From the NCBI GenBank assembly GCA_930633525.1, contig CAKNFP010000001.1, positions 3,533,501-3,597,500 of the forward strand: a DNA stretch of 64,000 bases, written 5' to 3'. The position numbers and the translations under genes were made by a program. How positions within the stretch are numbered: the stretch's first letter is position 1; every line of letters starts with the position of its first letter. The DNA comes from Hyphomicrobiales bacterium (GTDB taxonomy: Bacteria > Pseudomonadota > Alphaproteobacteria > Rhizobiales > Beijerinckiaceae). Positions 18,216 through 27,363 of this stretch are shown here, piece after piece. The notes beneath the pieces are model-generated. The model saw nothing but the letters and a program-made list of their open reading frames with translations. It was not told where the DNA came from and did not search any database.

Positions 18216-19754
18216 TCAGGACATGGACATGCCGTAGAGCGCCCAGCGCTGATCGCCACGCGGCAGGAAGTCCTTCACGCGGTCAGTCACGCCATAGAGG
18301 TCGACGGCCTGGTAAAGGAACAGCACCGAAGCCTCGTCATGCATGATCTGCGCGGCCTTCTTGTAGATCTCGGTGCGCTTGGCCGGATCGACCTCCTGGG
18401 CGCCCGCATCGATCAACTTGTCGATTTCCGGGTTTGCAAGATAAGAGTACCGCCAATCCGATCGATACTGCGCCCATTGCAGGTCGGGATCATCTGCCGG
18501 TGCAAGGCCCACGAATCCCATCGGCGCGAGTTCGCGCGCGCTCAACTGCCGCAGGAACTCCCCGGCCTCCAGCGAGACCATCTCAGCCTTCACGCCGACT
18601 TCGGCGAGCATGCCCGCAACGGCTTCCGCGACTTCACGATCCTGGGCATAGCGGCCTGTGGGGAACTTGAAGGTGATCGTCAAACCGTTGGGGAAACCAG
18701 CCTCGGCGAGCAGCGCCTTGGCCTTCGCAGGGTCGTGGGGATAGTCCTTGATCGCCGGATCAAAGCCGATCTGCTCCTTCCGAAGGATCTGACCGCTGAG
18801 CAGGCGCCCCTCGCCCTGAAGAAGGCTGTCGAGGATCGCCTGCTTGTCGATCGCATAGTTGAGCGCCTGGCGCACGCGCTTGTCGTGCAGCGGGCCCTGA
18901 TGCTCCGGCAGGTTCGAGAGCCCGATGGTGAAGATGCGGTAGCTCGGGACGGAAACGACGCGCAGGCCCTTCTGAGCCTTGATCTGTGCCGCCCCTGAGA
19001 TCGGGATGTTGGTCGCGATGTCGAACTCGCCGGCAAGCAGCCCGTTGGTGCGGGCCGTGTCGTCGGGCACGGGGCGCCAGACGAGCTTTTTGATACCCGC
19101 CGGCACTTTGCCCCAGTAATTCGCATTGGCATCCATGACGATGCGATTGTCGCGCACCCATTCCGTGAGAACATAAGGGCCAGTGCCGATCGGCTTCTTG
19201 CCGAAACCTTCTGCCCCACCGACTTCGGCCCAGTACTTCGGCGGCACGACGAAGATCTGGCTGAGGATGAGGTGAAGCGCAGGATACGGGTGCTTGAGAT
19301 AGAGCATGACCGTGTGGTCATCCTGCTTCTCCGCACGATCGATGGGAACGGCATAGCGACCGTAAGCCGGGGTCACCTTGACGTCCGTGAAAATCTTGAA
19401 CGTATTGACGACAGCGTCGGCGTTGAAATCTTCGCCGTTTGTATATTTTACGCCCTTCCGAAGCACGATCTTGACCGTCTTCGGGTCCATCAGTTCATAG
19501 CTCTCGCCAAGAACCGGCTCGGTCTTGCCGGTTTTGGGGTCCACCCAAAACAACGACTCGACGATCGCGCTGCCGACGTTGATCTGCTCCTGCGTGGTCG
19601 AGAAGTTCGGCCACAGGGAAACGGGGTCGAAGCCTTGCGCGACGGTCAAGGTGCCCGCGGGCAGCGCCATCGCGGAAGAGCCACGCCCGAGGATGCCTGC
19701 CATCAACGCCTGCCCGGCAAGCGCCGCGTTAAAGGTACGCCTGTTTATCTTCAT
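18216..19754 (-). CDS. ABC transporter solute-binding protein, family 5 (second system)
   Basis: A 512-residue extracytoplasmic binding protein. The N-terminus MKINRRTFNAALAGQALMAGILGRGSSAMALPAG has an NRRTFN twin-arginine-like motif and hydrophobic stretch, suggesting Tat export. The mature part carries the family 5 pattern SLWPNFSTTQEQINVGSAIVESLF and KIVLRKGVKYTNGEDFNADAVV. Spacing and strand place it at the head of the permease operon. The neighbouring dipeptidase and hydantoinase genes suggest peptides or cyclic amides as ligand (inference). Confidence 0.88.
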   Translation of the reverse strand: MKINRRTFNAALAGQALMAGILGRGSSAMALPAGTLTVAQGFDPVSLWPNFSTTQEQINVGSAIVESLFWVDPKTGKTEPVLGESYELMDPKTVKIVLRKGVKYTNGEDFNADAVVNTFKIFTDVKVTPAYGRYAVPIDRAEKQDDHTVMLYLKHPYPALHLILSQIFVVPPKYWAEVGGAEGFGKKPIGTGPYVLTEWVRDNRIVMDANANYWGKVPAGIKKLVWRPVPDDTARTNGLLAGEFDIATNIPISGAAQIKAQKGLRVVSVPSYRIFTIGLSNLPEHQGPLHDKRVRQALNYAIDKQAILDSLLQGEGRLLSGQILRKEQIGFDPAIKDYPHDPAKAKALLAEAGFPNGLTITFKFPTGRYAQDREVAEAVAGMLAEVGVKAEMVSLEAGEFLRQLSARELAPMGFVGLAPADDPDLQWAQYRSDWRYSYLANPEIDKLIDAGAQEVDPAKRTEIYKKAAQIMHDEASVLFLYQAVDLYGVTDRVKDFLPRGDQRWALYGMSMS

Positions 19755-19800
19755 TCCTGTTCCCCTTTTTGGTTCTTTGCCGTGAATCCCGCACGCGGCG

Positions 19801-21921
19801 TCAACGCGTTCCTTTGGTCTGCTTCAGGTCGAGGAAGATCGCCCCATGCGGATCGATACGCACCGAGGCGGACGGGCCTGCGACGATTGTGCATTCCCGT
19901 TCCTCGATCACCGCCGGCCCAGCAAAGCTTGTACCGGGCGTCAGCTGGCCGCGATCGTAGACCGCCGTCTCCACATAGTGGCCGAGTTCGGGGAAGAAGA
20001 CGGGGCGTCTGCCCTTCACCTTGGGCGCACTCCCTCGCGTGGCGGGAGGCGTCACGGAATCCCCCGTCCGCAGGACGGACGGTCCCGAGATGGTCATGCG
20101 ACAGGTGATGAGCTCGACCGGCAGATGGTCGTGGGCATGCCCGTAGCGCAGACGATGCGCCGCATAGAACGCCTGGGCCATGCCCTGGAGATCGCCCGCC
20201 GCAAAGGTCGCCTCATCGATTTCAACGGCAACCTCGCGGCCCTGGCCAAGATGGCGCAGATCCATGAAGCGGCGGATGACGGGGCCATCATCATCACCGA
20301 TGCCCGCCTCCGCCAGGATGGCGATGCCCTCGCGGCGCATGTCCTCATAGACCGCGATCACACTTGACCAATCGGCCTTGTCCAGGCTCGTGACATGCGA
20401 GCGGGCGAGGTCAAAGGCCACCGAACTGGCAACGAGACCATAAGCCGAGGCAGCCCCCGCCCCTGGCGGCACCACGACACCCTTCATCCCCAGCGCCCGC
20501 GCCAGCTCGTAGGCATGGACCGGCCCTGCCCCGCCGAAGGAGAACAGGTAGAAGTTGCGCGGATCTTCACCGCGCTCGGCGATGTGCACCTTGCAGGCGG
20601 CCAGCATGTTCTCGTTGACGACACGGAACACGCCTTCCGCGCAGCGCTCGACGCTCATGCCGAGAGGCCGGCTCAACCCGGTCTCGACAGCGCCCCAGGC
20701 CGCGCCGGCATCGAGCTTCATGTCGCCGCCGAGGAAGTTGTCGGGATTGAGATAGCCGAGCACCAGATTGGCGTCGGTTACCGTCGGTGCCTTGCCGCCC
20801 CGCCCGTAGCAGGCCGGCCCTGGCGCCGAGCCGGCGCTACGCGGGCCGACCGCCAGAAGGCCAAGCCCATCGACCTGGGCGATGCTGCCGCCACCCGCGC
20901 CGATCTCGATCAATTCAACCACCGGAATGCGGATGGGCAGGCCACTGCCCTTCTGGAAGCGCGAGACCCGCCCCACCTCGAACACATTGGACTTCTTGGC
21001 TTCGTGATTGATGACGAGGCCGATCTTGGCAGTCGTGCCGCCCATGTCGAACGTTACGAGATTGGGCATGCCCATGCGCCGGCCATATTCGATCGCGGCC
21101 AGCACACCGGCCGTCGGGCCCGATTCCAGCATGCGGATCGGCAGCTGCTTCACCGTCTCGGCGCTGGAAACGCCCCCCGACGACACCATGATATGCAGCG
21201 GTCTGTCGTAACCCCGCTCGCGCAGCGTTTCTGTCGTCGCGTCGAGATAGTGGCCGACGATCGGCTGCACATAGGCATTCGCCAGCGTCGTCATGCTGCG
21301 TTCATATTCGCGAATTTCCGGCGAAACCGTGCTCGAACAGCTAATCAGGAGATCCGGCAATTCCTGCCGGAGGATCTCCGCCGTGCGGCGCTCATGCGCG
21401 GAATTGCGGAAGGCGTGGAGATAGACGATGGCGACGGCCTCCACCTTCTCGGCGGCGAGCGTCTTCGCCAGAGCGCGCACGGCGTCCTCATCCAGCGGCA
21501 CCAGCACGTTTCCGTCGCGGTCCAGCCGTTCCGCCACGTCGAAGCGCAGATCGCGGTCCGCCAGCGGCGTCGGCATATCCATCTGCACGTCATAATTGTC
21601 GTAGCGAAGCTCTGTCGCCATCTCGACGGTGTCACGGAAGCCGGCTGTCGCGATAAGCGCCGTACGCGCCCCGCGCCGCTCGATGAGCGCGTTGGTGATC
21701 AGGGTCGTGGCGTGAACCGCGATCTCCAAGGCGTCGGCATCGATATCCGCATTGCCGAAGAGCTCGGAGAGCCCCTGGCGCACACCTTCCGCCGGATCGT
21801 GTGGTGTCGTGAGGCATTTCGCGATGCTCTGCCGGCCGGTCGCGGGGTCGAGCAGAACGAAATCCGTGAATGTGCCGCCGATATCGAAGCCGAGGCGCAA
21901 TGTCTTGGTCATGGTATTCAC
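19801..21921 (-). CDS. Hydantoinase/oxoprolinase A subunit family protein
   Basis: A 706-residue HyuA/OplA-type subunit. The ASKHA-like ATP-binding start RLGFDIGGTFTDFVLLD is followed by AVHATTLITNALIERRGARTALIATAGFRD, then LESGPTAGVLAAIEYGRRMGMPNLVTFDMGGTTAKIGLV and GAGGGSIAQVD. These enzymes use ATP to open hydantoins, 5-oxoproline or related cyclic amides together with the B subunit. The GTG at 21921 overlaps the B-subunit stop; ATG 21912 is an alternative three codons later. Confidence 0.9.
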   Translation of the reverse strand: MNTMTKTLRLGFDIGGTFTDFVLLDPATGRQSIAKCLTTPHDPAEGVRQGLSELFGNADIDADALEIAVHATTLITNALIERRGARTALIATAGFRDTVEMATELRYDNYDVQMDMPTPLADRDLRFDVAERLDRDGNVLVPLDEDAVRALAKTLAAEKVEAVAIVYLHAFRNSAHERRTAEILRQELPDLLISCSSTVSPEIREYERSMTTLANAYVQPIVGHYLDATTETLRERGYDRPLHIMVSSGGVSSAETVKQLPIRMLESGPTAGVLAAIEYGRRMGMPNLVTFDMGGTTAKIGLVINHEAKKSNVFEVGRVSRFQKGSGLPIRIPVVELIEIGAGGGSIAQVDGLGLLAVGPRSAGSAPGPACYGRGGKAPTVTDANLVLGYLNPDNFLGGDMKLDAGAAWGAVETGLSRPLGMSVERCAEGVFRVVNENMLAACKVHIAERGEDPRNFYLFSFGGAGPVHAYELARALGMKGVVVPPGAGAASAYGLVASSVAFDLARSHVTSLDKADWSSVIAVYEDMRREGIAILAEAGIGDDDGPVIRRFMDLRHLGQGREVAVEIDEATFAAGDLQGMAQAFYAAHRLRYGHAHDHLPVELITCRMTISGPSVLRTGDSVTPPATRGSAPKVKGRRPVFFPELGHYVETAVYDRGQLTPGTSFAGPAVIEERECTIVAGPSASVRIDPHGAIFLDLKQTKGTR

Positions 21922-23600
21922 TCGGCCTCCGGCACGACGCCATAAAGCTCTTCCGCCTTCGCCCGGCTGACGAAGCCTTTGCGAATGTCAGCGGCCAGCG
22001 CGGCCGGATCGCGCCGCGCAGGATCGCCGTAGCCGCCGCCGCCGGGCAGTTTCAGCGTCAACTCCTGCCCCTCCTGCAGCGTGAAGGGTTCGAACGGCGC
22101 CTGTTCGCCATCAATGAGGAACTCGCCCTTGCCGCCCGGCAGCCCGCCATCGAGGCCGGGAGGCGGAAAGATGACCTTGTCCGGGCGCAAGGTCAGATTG
22201 GCCGGGCCGCGCAAGGTCCGAACGCGGATCACCTGCCCGAGCCCGCCGCGGAATTCACCCGCGCCGCCCGAATCCGGAGCCATCGAGCGTTCGGTGACGA
22301 CGAGGGGCGCGCGATTTTCAATGATCTCGATCGGCGTAAGACTGCCATTGCCGGGGAAGGCCATGGTCGGGAACCCGTCCTTGCCCTGAACGGCGCCGGT
22401 TCCGCCATTAGGCAGCACGTGCACCGAGAACGGCTCGTTCGCGGCATCGCGCCCGGAGCAGGTCATCCACCAGAAGGAGCCCGACCCCGCCTGGACACGG
22501 TCCGGCACGAAGGGCCTGAGCGCGCCAAAGATGGCGTTGTGCAAATGAAAGCTCGTCATCGACCGGGCGCGCACCGGCGCCGGGAACCGGGCATTCAGGA
22601 TGGAGCCCTCTGGCGCCACCGTGGTCACAGGCCCGAACAACCCCTCGTTATTGGGGACAGTGGGAACGAGCGCGCATTTCACGGCGAACATCGAATGGGC
22701 GTGGGTGACGTTCAGCACGCAGTTGATGGAAGCATCGGCGCGTTGATCGTCCGAACCGGTGTAGTCCAGGATCATGGCGTCGCCGCGCACCTGGAGGTTG
22801 AGCTTGATCCGCGTCGGCTTGCGGAAGCCGTCGCATTCGATCTCATAGGGATAGTCGCCATCCGGCAAGGCGGCGATGGCATCGTGCATGGCCCGTGCGG
22901 AGCGTGAGAGGATCTGTTCGGCCACCCCGTCAAGCGCCTTCACCCCATAATCGGCGATGAACTGCCCGATTCGCTCCTCCACAACCGTCGCCGCGCCGGT
23001 CATGGCGCCGAGGTCGCCCAGCACCAGCCGCGGGTGGCGGGTGTTTGCCGCAATGACGTTCATGATCGGCTGGTTGGGCTCGCCGGCCTCGTAGATCTTG
23101 CAAGGGGGAAGCCGGATCCCCTCCTCATAGACGTCGCGGGCGATGAGCTCGTCCATCCGCCCGCCGACATCCGAGACATGGGCCGCGGCTGCGTAATAGG
23201 CAACGATTTCGCCGCGGTGGAAGATGGGCTTGATGACGTAGAAGTCAGGCAGATGGCCGTGACAGATCCACGGGTCATTGGTGAAGAGCACGTCACCGGG
23301 CTTCAGCGTCTCAGCCGGAAACTGCTGCAGCATGGTGCGAGCCGCGCTCGGCAGGGAGCACGTGAAGGCGGGAACACAGATCTGCGCCTGGGCGATCGAA
23401 CGCGCGTGCCGATCCAGCAGAATAACCGCGTAGTCACGGGAATCCGCAACAATAGTAGAAAATGCCGAATGGAGAAGCGCGACATCGGCCTCATCCATAA
23501 TCGAAATCAGTCTATTCCAGAGAATTTGCAGATGAACGGGATCAGATGCCTCGCGTTCATCGCCGACAATTTCGACATCATGTGTTTGAGCACAGGCCAT
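21918..23600 (-). CDS. Hydantoinase B/oxoprolinase family protein
   Basis: A 560-residue HyuB/OplB-type subunit. Typical segments are DPVHLQILWNRLISIMDEADVALLHSAFSTIVADSRDYAVILLD, DVLFTNDPWICHGHLPDFYVIKPIF and the glycine-rich PGGGGYGDPARRDP near the C-terminus. It forms the hydrolase with the A subunit encoded immediately downstream. As the most upstream gene on this strand its promoter should lie in 23601-24064. Confidence 0.9.
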   Translation of the reverse strand: MACAQTHDVEIVGDEREASDPVHLQILWNRLISIMDEADVALLHSAFSTIVADSRDYAVILLDRHARSIAQAQICVPAFTCSLPSAARTMLQQFPAETLKPGDVLFTNDPWICHGHLPDFYVIKPIFHRGEIVAYYAAAAHVSDVGGRMDELIARDVYEEGIRLPPCKIYEAGEPNQPIMNVIAANTRHPRLVLGDLGAMTGAATVVEERIGQFIADYGVKALDGVAEQILSRSARAMHDAIAALPDGDYPYEIECDGFRKPTRIKLNLQVRGDAMILDYTGSDDQRADASINCVLNVTHAHSMFAVKCALVPTVPNNEGLFGPVTTVAPEGSILNARFPAPVRARSMTSFHLHNAIFGALRPFVPDRVQAGSGSFWWMTCSGRDAANEPFSVHVLPNGGTGAVQGKDGFPTMAFPGNGSLTPIEIIENRAPLVVTERSMAPDSGGAGEFRGGLGQVIRVRTLRGPANLTLRPDKVIFPPPGLDGGLPGGKGEFLIDGEQAPFEPFTLQEGQELTLKLPGGGGYGDPARRDPAALAADIRKGFVSRAKAEELYGVVPEAE

Positions 23601-24064
23601 TGATCAATCCGCAGCAAGAACCGATAGCTTCCGTCCGGCTTCAACTGTGGATCGATCAAGAAAAAGCGTCCAATTATAAATCCGGGCATTCGATATCATA
23701 AAATGCGATGATCAAGCTCAATGCGCATACCGACGGGATTTTGGGCATCGCGATGCCCCGCTAGCCGGACACGCGCTAACCGTCTGTCAACATGGGAGGA
23801 ATTTTCCAGCGGACGGTACGCCGCCACGCGCAATCTTTGAGCACACCCCTTCTCGCGACCCGACAAATGATCGAGCCAGGGATATGGAGAGCATGCCGCG
23901 GCCATCAACGAGCCAGTGCCTCTCCATCCAGAGCCGCTTGGCACATCTCGGCGGGCTCTTCGCCCAACCGTTCCAACTTTTCCTCGGCAAGTCCCAACCA
24001 AGCGATTGACAGCCACCCCGCCCCTTCCTTATATCGCATCCGCGTCGATGCGGTTGCATCGTTT
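23601..24064. other. Intergenic region upstream of tRNA-Met
   Basis: 464 bp without a convincing coding frame between the hydantoinase B gene (minus) and the tRNA-Met gene (plus). The part next to 23600 is A+T-rich compared with its surroundings and should contain the promoter of the hydantoinase genes. The part before 24065 should contain the tRNA promoter. I see no clear repeat or terminator. Confidence 0.5.
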
Positions 24065-24141
24065 GGCGGAGTAGCTCAGCTGGTTAGAGCAGCGGAATCA
24101 TAATCCGCGTGTCGGGGGTTCGAGTCCCTCCTCCGCTACCA
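24065..24141 (+). tRNA. tRNA-Met (elongator, anticodon CAT)
   Basis: A 77-base cloverleaf with acceptor GGCGGAG/CTCCGCT (first pair G-U), anticodon stem GCGGA/TCCGC, loop ATCATAA giving anticodon CAT, T-arm GGGGGTTCGAGTCCCTC and an encoded CCA. The loop lacks the initiator-type CTCATAA, so it reads as the elongator methionine tRNA. A lysidine-modified tRNA-Ile(CAT) is less likely from the sequence. It is intact although it is the integration site of the element that follows. Confidence 0.95.
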
Positions 24142-25795
24142 TCCGCACCCCCGCAACGCGAACAGATGGGAACACATCGCGTTCCAGCAACGCTGATAGC
24201 CTTCCTTTGATATCGACAGTCAGGTTCTCACCGGGGCGGCTTGGCTGCACGACGACGCTATCCACCAACGATCGAAACGCTTCAAGCCCGGCCTCATCAT
24301 CCCGAAGTGAGGTGGCAAGGCTGGCCGCCAAGTCGTCGAGGTGCTGGCCATAGCGTGCCAGGACGCCAGGGTGCAGGGCGATCACCTGGTCTTCCTGGTC
24401 GGCTGCAACGAGATCAGCTTCAAGGCGCCGCTTGACAGCCTCCAGGTCCCTCAACCTGTCCGAAACCATCCCCGCCGGCACAGACCCATCGGCGATAGCG
24501 TCTATGATCCGGTCCATCGCTCGCTTGGTTTCGCCAAGCTTCCGCTCGATGGCGGAGCGGTTGCGCCTGGTGGAGGCCGACAGCTTCTTCATCTCCGCGT
24601 GGAAGGTGGCGACATACTCCGCGATCACCTGCGGATCACGCATTTCATCACGGAGGCCTTCGACAACGGTCTTCTCGATTATGTCGGCATAGTAGCGGCG
24701 GCCATTTGTGCACGAACCGCTTTCGACGTGGCGGGAGCAGCGCACCCTAAGGCGCCCTCGGTCCTTGTCATGGACGCGCATGCCGGATCCGCATTCCCCA
24801 CACTTGAGCAGGCCAGACAGGAGATGCTTTGGCTTCTGTCTGTGAGACGCTGGAGTATGAGACCGTTTCAGCTTTCGTGTTCGCGCCGCGTCGACAAGAT
24901 CCTGTTCCACGATTCGCAAGTGAGGCACGTCAGCCGTGAGCCATTCGCTTTCAGGGTTTGGCCTGGAGACACGCTTGCCAGTGTCCGGGTCCTTAATCAT
25001 TCGGACCCGATTCCAAACGAGCTTTCCTGCATAGATATCATTCAGGATGATGCCGTAACCACGAGCCATGTTGCCGTTGATCGTCGAGGCGTTCCATACC
25101 TGCCCGCGCGGCGGCGCTATTCGATCGCGGTTGAGACCGGCGGCGATGTCGCGCGGCGTCTTGCCTCCGGCATACTCGCTGAAAATGCGGCGCACTACGT
25201 CCGCCTCATCCGGCACGATCTCCATCTCGCCTGGCTTGCCGGCGACAGGGCGATATCCGTAAGCTTTTCCGCCAGCATGGCGACCTTCACGGACGATTCC
25301 AGATTGGCCACGCCGAACCTTATGGGCAAGATCCGCAAGAAAGAGTGAGCCCAATAGGCCTCGCACTCCGATCTGCACCGCGTCGGCCGTGCCCTCGTGC
25401 ACCGCCACCACCTCGACGCCGATGAAACGAAGGCGCTTCCAGATCCCTGCCAGATCTTCCTGATCTCGCGACAGGCGGTCTAGTGCCTCAACCACGACGA
25501 CATCGAACAGCCCGCCTTTCGCGTCGCGCATAAGGGCTTCGAGCCCCTCGCGGCCGAACAGCGAGGCGCCGGACCGGGCTCGGTCGGAATATTCCCGGAC
25601 AACGGACAGCCCGTTCCGTGAGCAATACGTCCTGGCAAGCGAAATCTGATCGTCAATCGAGCGGTCCTTCTGAAGATCGCTGGAAAAACGCGCGTAGATT
25701 GCTGCGTGTCTACTTGCCTGTCCCATCGGCTTGGTGTGCTCGTTCTGCTTGCTCTCGCTGGTTGGCATATTCGCGTCTCGCATCCGCCCGTGCAA
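24098..25795 (-). CDS. Large serine recombinase (site-specific integrase)
   Basis: A 565-residue serine integrase. The catalytic domain begins AAIYARFSSDLQKDRSIDDQI with the nucleophile in YARFSS, then VVVVEALDRLSRDQEDLAGIW. The recombinase domain has AYGYRPVAGKPGEMEIVPDEADVVRRIFSEYAGGKTPRDIAAGLN. A zinc ribbon follows (LLKCGECGSGMRVH and RVRCSRHVESGSC), then a coiled-coil region. The last residues (VAEEGLEPPTRGL) are translated from the complement of the tRNA-Met gene, so the gene ends inside the attachment site. The true start may be one of the later Met codons, such as the MGQASRH start. Confidence 0.9.
   Translation of the reverse strand: MHGRMRDANMPTSESKQNEHTKPMGQASRHAAIYARFSSDLQKDRSIDDQISLARTYCSRNGLSVVREYSDRARSGASLFGREGLEALMRDAKGGLFDVVVVEALDRLSRDQEDLAGIWKRLRFIGVEVVAVHEGTADAVQIGVRGLLGSLFLADLAHKVRRGQSGIVREGRHAGGKAYGYRPVAGKPGEMEIVPDEADVVRRIFSEYAGGKTPRDIAAGLNRDRIAPPRGQVWNASTINGNMARGYGIILNDIYAGKLVWNRVRMIKDPDTGKRVSRPNPESEWLTADVPHLRIVEQDLVDAARTRKLKRSHTPASHRQKPKHLLSGLLKCGECGSGMRVHDKDRGRLRVRCSRHVESGSCTNGRRYYADIIEKTVVEGLRDEMRDPQVIAEYVATFHAEMKKLSASTRRNRSAIERKLGETKRAMDRIIDAIADGSVPAGMVSDRLRDLEAVKRRLEADLVAADQEDQVIALHPGVLARYGQHLDDLAASLATSLRDDEAGLEAFRSLVDSVVVQPSRPGENLTVDIKGRLSALLERDVFPSVRVAGVRMVAEEGLEPPTRGL
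24129..24141 (+). repeat. Left attachment core (attL) in the tRNA 3' end
   Basis: The 13 bases TCCTCCGCTACCA form the 3' end of the tRNA-Met gene and recur exactly at 54493-54505. This is the layout of tRNA-targeted integration, where the incoming element keeps the tRNA whole at one end and leaves a short copy at the other. Confidence 0.75.
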
Positions 25796-25885
25796 GGGCT
25801 CGTGCGAGTTCCAGGACAGCGGGATCGATCGGCCGGCCGCAAGAGCGGGTCAGTGGCGCCCTGCCGTGGTATGGCCGGGATCTAC

Positions 25886-26413
25886 TCACTTTGCGTTCTC
25901 CATGATCTCGGGTGGCGGGCGAAGGCCCGCGCGGATGTATTCCTTGACGAGTAGTCGGTTGAGCTGCCTGTGAAGGTCGGTGAAGTGCGCTTCGTCTCCG
26001 GCGACCTTCGCCTTGTTCATCTCGACGTGAAGCCACCACGAGCCGCCCGGCTGGATCCACTCCCATCGGGACCCGTGCGCCTTCGGATCGATGAGCCGTT
26101 GGCGAAGATCGTCCATGGTGTCCCACGGCGACCGCCATCCCGCCCTCACTCTCGCGAAGCCGTATGACTGAAGGTTGAGCTTGTTTCCGAAGACGGCTGG
26201 CCCGCTTGGGCGGCTGGAGTGCCAATAGCCCCAATGCATTCGGTGAGCGACCTTCCGCGCGGCCCGAAGGACGGCAACGCGATGTTTCTTTTCAACCTGC
26301 TCGATGCCGGGATAGACGAGACGCGCCAGTTCTTCGACATCAAAAGCGCCCTCGGGGTTTCCCTCGAATGTGCTCGTGATGATGCGCTCGACGCGACCGG
26401 GGCCACGGCTCAT
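25886..26413 (-). CDS. Unknown protein (MSRGPGRVER family), associated with GGAAACACTTA repeats
   Basis: A 175-residue protein I do not recognise. The N-terminus MSRGPGRVERIITSTFEGNPEGAFDVEELARLVYPGIEQVEKKHRVAVLRAARKVAHR looks like a winged-helix DNA-binding region with a basic helix. A second, truncated copy of this N-terminus is encoded at 38013-38222. Each copy lies directly beside the same type of repeat array, so the protein may bind those repeats as a regulator or replication factor (inference). Confidence 0.75.
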   Translation of the reverse strand: MSRGPGRVERIITSTFEGNPEGAFDVEELARLVYPGIEQVEKKHRVAVLRAARKVAHRMHWGYWHSSRPSGPAVFGNKLNLQSYGFARVRAGWRSPWDTMDDLRQRLIDPKAHGSRWEWIQPGGSWWLHVEMNKAKVAGDEAHFTDLHRQLNRLLVKEYIRAGLRPPPEIMENAK

Positions 26414-26424
26414 GATCTGACCTT

Positions 26425-26606
26425 TAAGTGTTTCTTCTCAAGTTGTGACAAAGGAAACGCTTATTCATGATATTGACGTAAGTGTTTCTTGTGGGGCAGA
26501 TCTGCCGCGAAACACTTACTGACTTCGTGTCGCCAAATTGGCGCGCAGGAAACGTTTAGATCCGCTCGTTACGGCTGTCGCAAACTTTGCGGGCTGGAAA
26601 CACTTA
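26425..26606. repeat. GGAAACACTTA repeat array A
   Basis: Six copies of a 10-base core in alternating orientation: TAAGTGTTTC at 26425 and 26479, GAAACACTTA at 26509 and 26597, and variants GAAACGCTTA at 26454 and GAAACGTTTA at 26549. An odd palindrome CGCCAAATTGGCG (26531-26543) precedes the fifth copy. The array fills the gap between two minus-strand genes and covers the promoter of the MSRGPGRVER gene. It matches array B at 38266-38407 in motif, palindrome and spacing. Confidence 0.8.
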
Positions 26607-27362
26607 TTCCGCTGCCTGAAGCATGACGACTTGGCACGCCCTTCCGGCCTGAAGGATCTCCATCAGATCTCTGACGGTGGCGAAAGGTATGGCTCGCGGA
26701 GCTTCCTTTTTCGTCTCGTATGCCACCACCTGAGAAAAGTCGTCGTGGCCACCGAAGATGCGAGACAGGATATCCAAGCGCGCAACGACCGCCTCGATCG
26801 TCTTGGCGGGATGGTCGATGATCATTCGCTCTATTTCTTTGCGAACAACTGTGGCCGCCCCGACCTTTTCAGACGCAGCGGCCTCGCCACTCGCGTGCCG
26901 CGCATTCTCTTTCGCGGCAACATAGGAATCCCAAGCCTCGACGATCTCGTCGGCACGGGCCTGTGATCTCTTGTCGGAGAAGTATCCAGGGTCGCCATAC
27001 TGGTGAGGCCATCCAATCGACATGGTCGGCTCGCTCCGCAGGCGCTCAACCTTGTCGACGTGCCACAGTCGGCCATCGGGGGAGCGCTCACCATCGCTGC
27101 ACACGAAGCGAAGGTTCAGGCAAACGTCACTCTGGCGGGAGAAGACGGCCTCGGGGATCACCGGCTCAATAGCGTCGAGCCGGTCCTCCGCGAGTGACCA
27201 TTCGTCGTGGGCTTTGTCCCAGACCTCATAAGCCGCGTGCCACTTCTCGACGAGGTCGAATAGCTCGGCGTCGGGATGGGGTGCAGTATCGGAGAATTTG
27301 GCGAGCAAGGCGGCCTCCATCGGGTGGCGATGAAGACCTTGTAAACTATAATCGTTTATCAC
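26604..27362 (-). CDS. Element protein of unknown function
   Basis: Up to 252 residues, starting GTG at 27362 directly after the repressor gene (one base between) or ATG at 27320 (MEAALLAKF). It is rich in charged residues with helical stretches such as LFDLVEKWHAAYEVWDKAHDEWSLAEDRLDAIEP and KTIEAVVARLDILSRIFG. No catalytic motif is evident. Tight spacing suggests co-transcription with the repressor, so it may be a lysogeny-expressed protein. It ends inside repeat array A. Confidence 0.65.
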   Translation of the reverse strand: MINDYSLQGLHRHPMEAALLAKFSDTAPHPDAELFDLVEKWHAAYEVWDKAHDEWSLAEDRLDAIEPVIPEAVFSRQSDVCLNLRFVCSDGERSPDGRLWHVDKVERLRSEPTMSIGWPHQYGDPGYFSDKRSQARADEIVEAWDSYVAAKENARHASGEAAASEKVGAATVVRKEIERMIIDHPAKTIEAVVARLDILSRIFGGHDDFSQVVAYETKKEAPRAIPFATVRDLMEILQAGRACQVVMLQAAE

Positions 27363-27363
27363 G

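Noticed and set aside
20395..21945. A 516-codon plus-strand frame opposite hydantoinase A
   Set aside because: Arg/Ala/His-rich shadow of the hydantoinase gene.
25710..26234. A 174-codon minus-strand frame overlapping the recombinase start and the MSRGPGRVER gene
   Set aside because: Arg/Pro/Gly-rich shadow composition, overlaps two better genes, no motif.
26425..26606. The repeat array as a CRISPR
   Set aside because: Cores are only 10 bases, in alternating orientation and with uneven spacing, and no cas genes are present.
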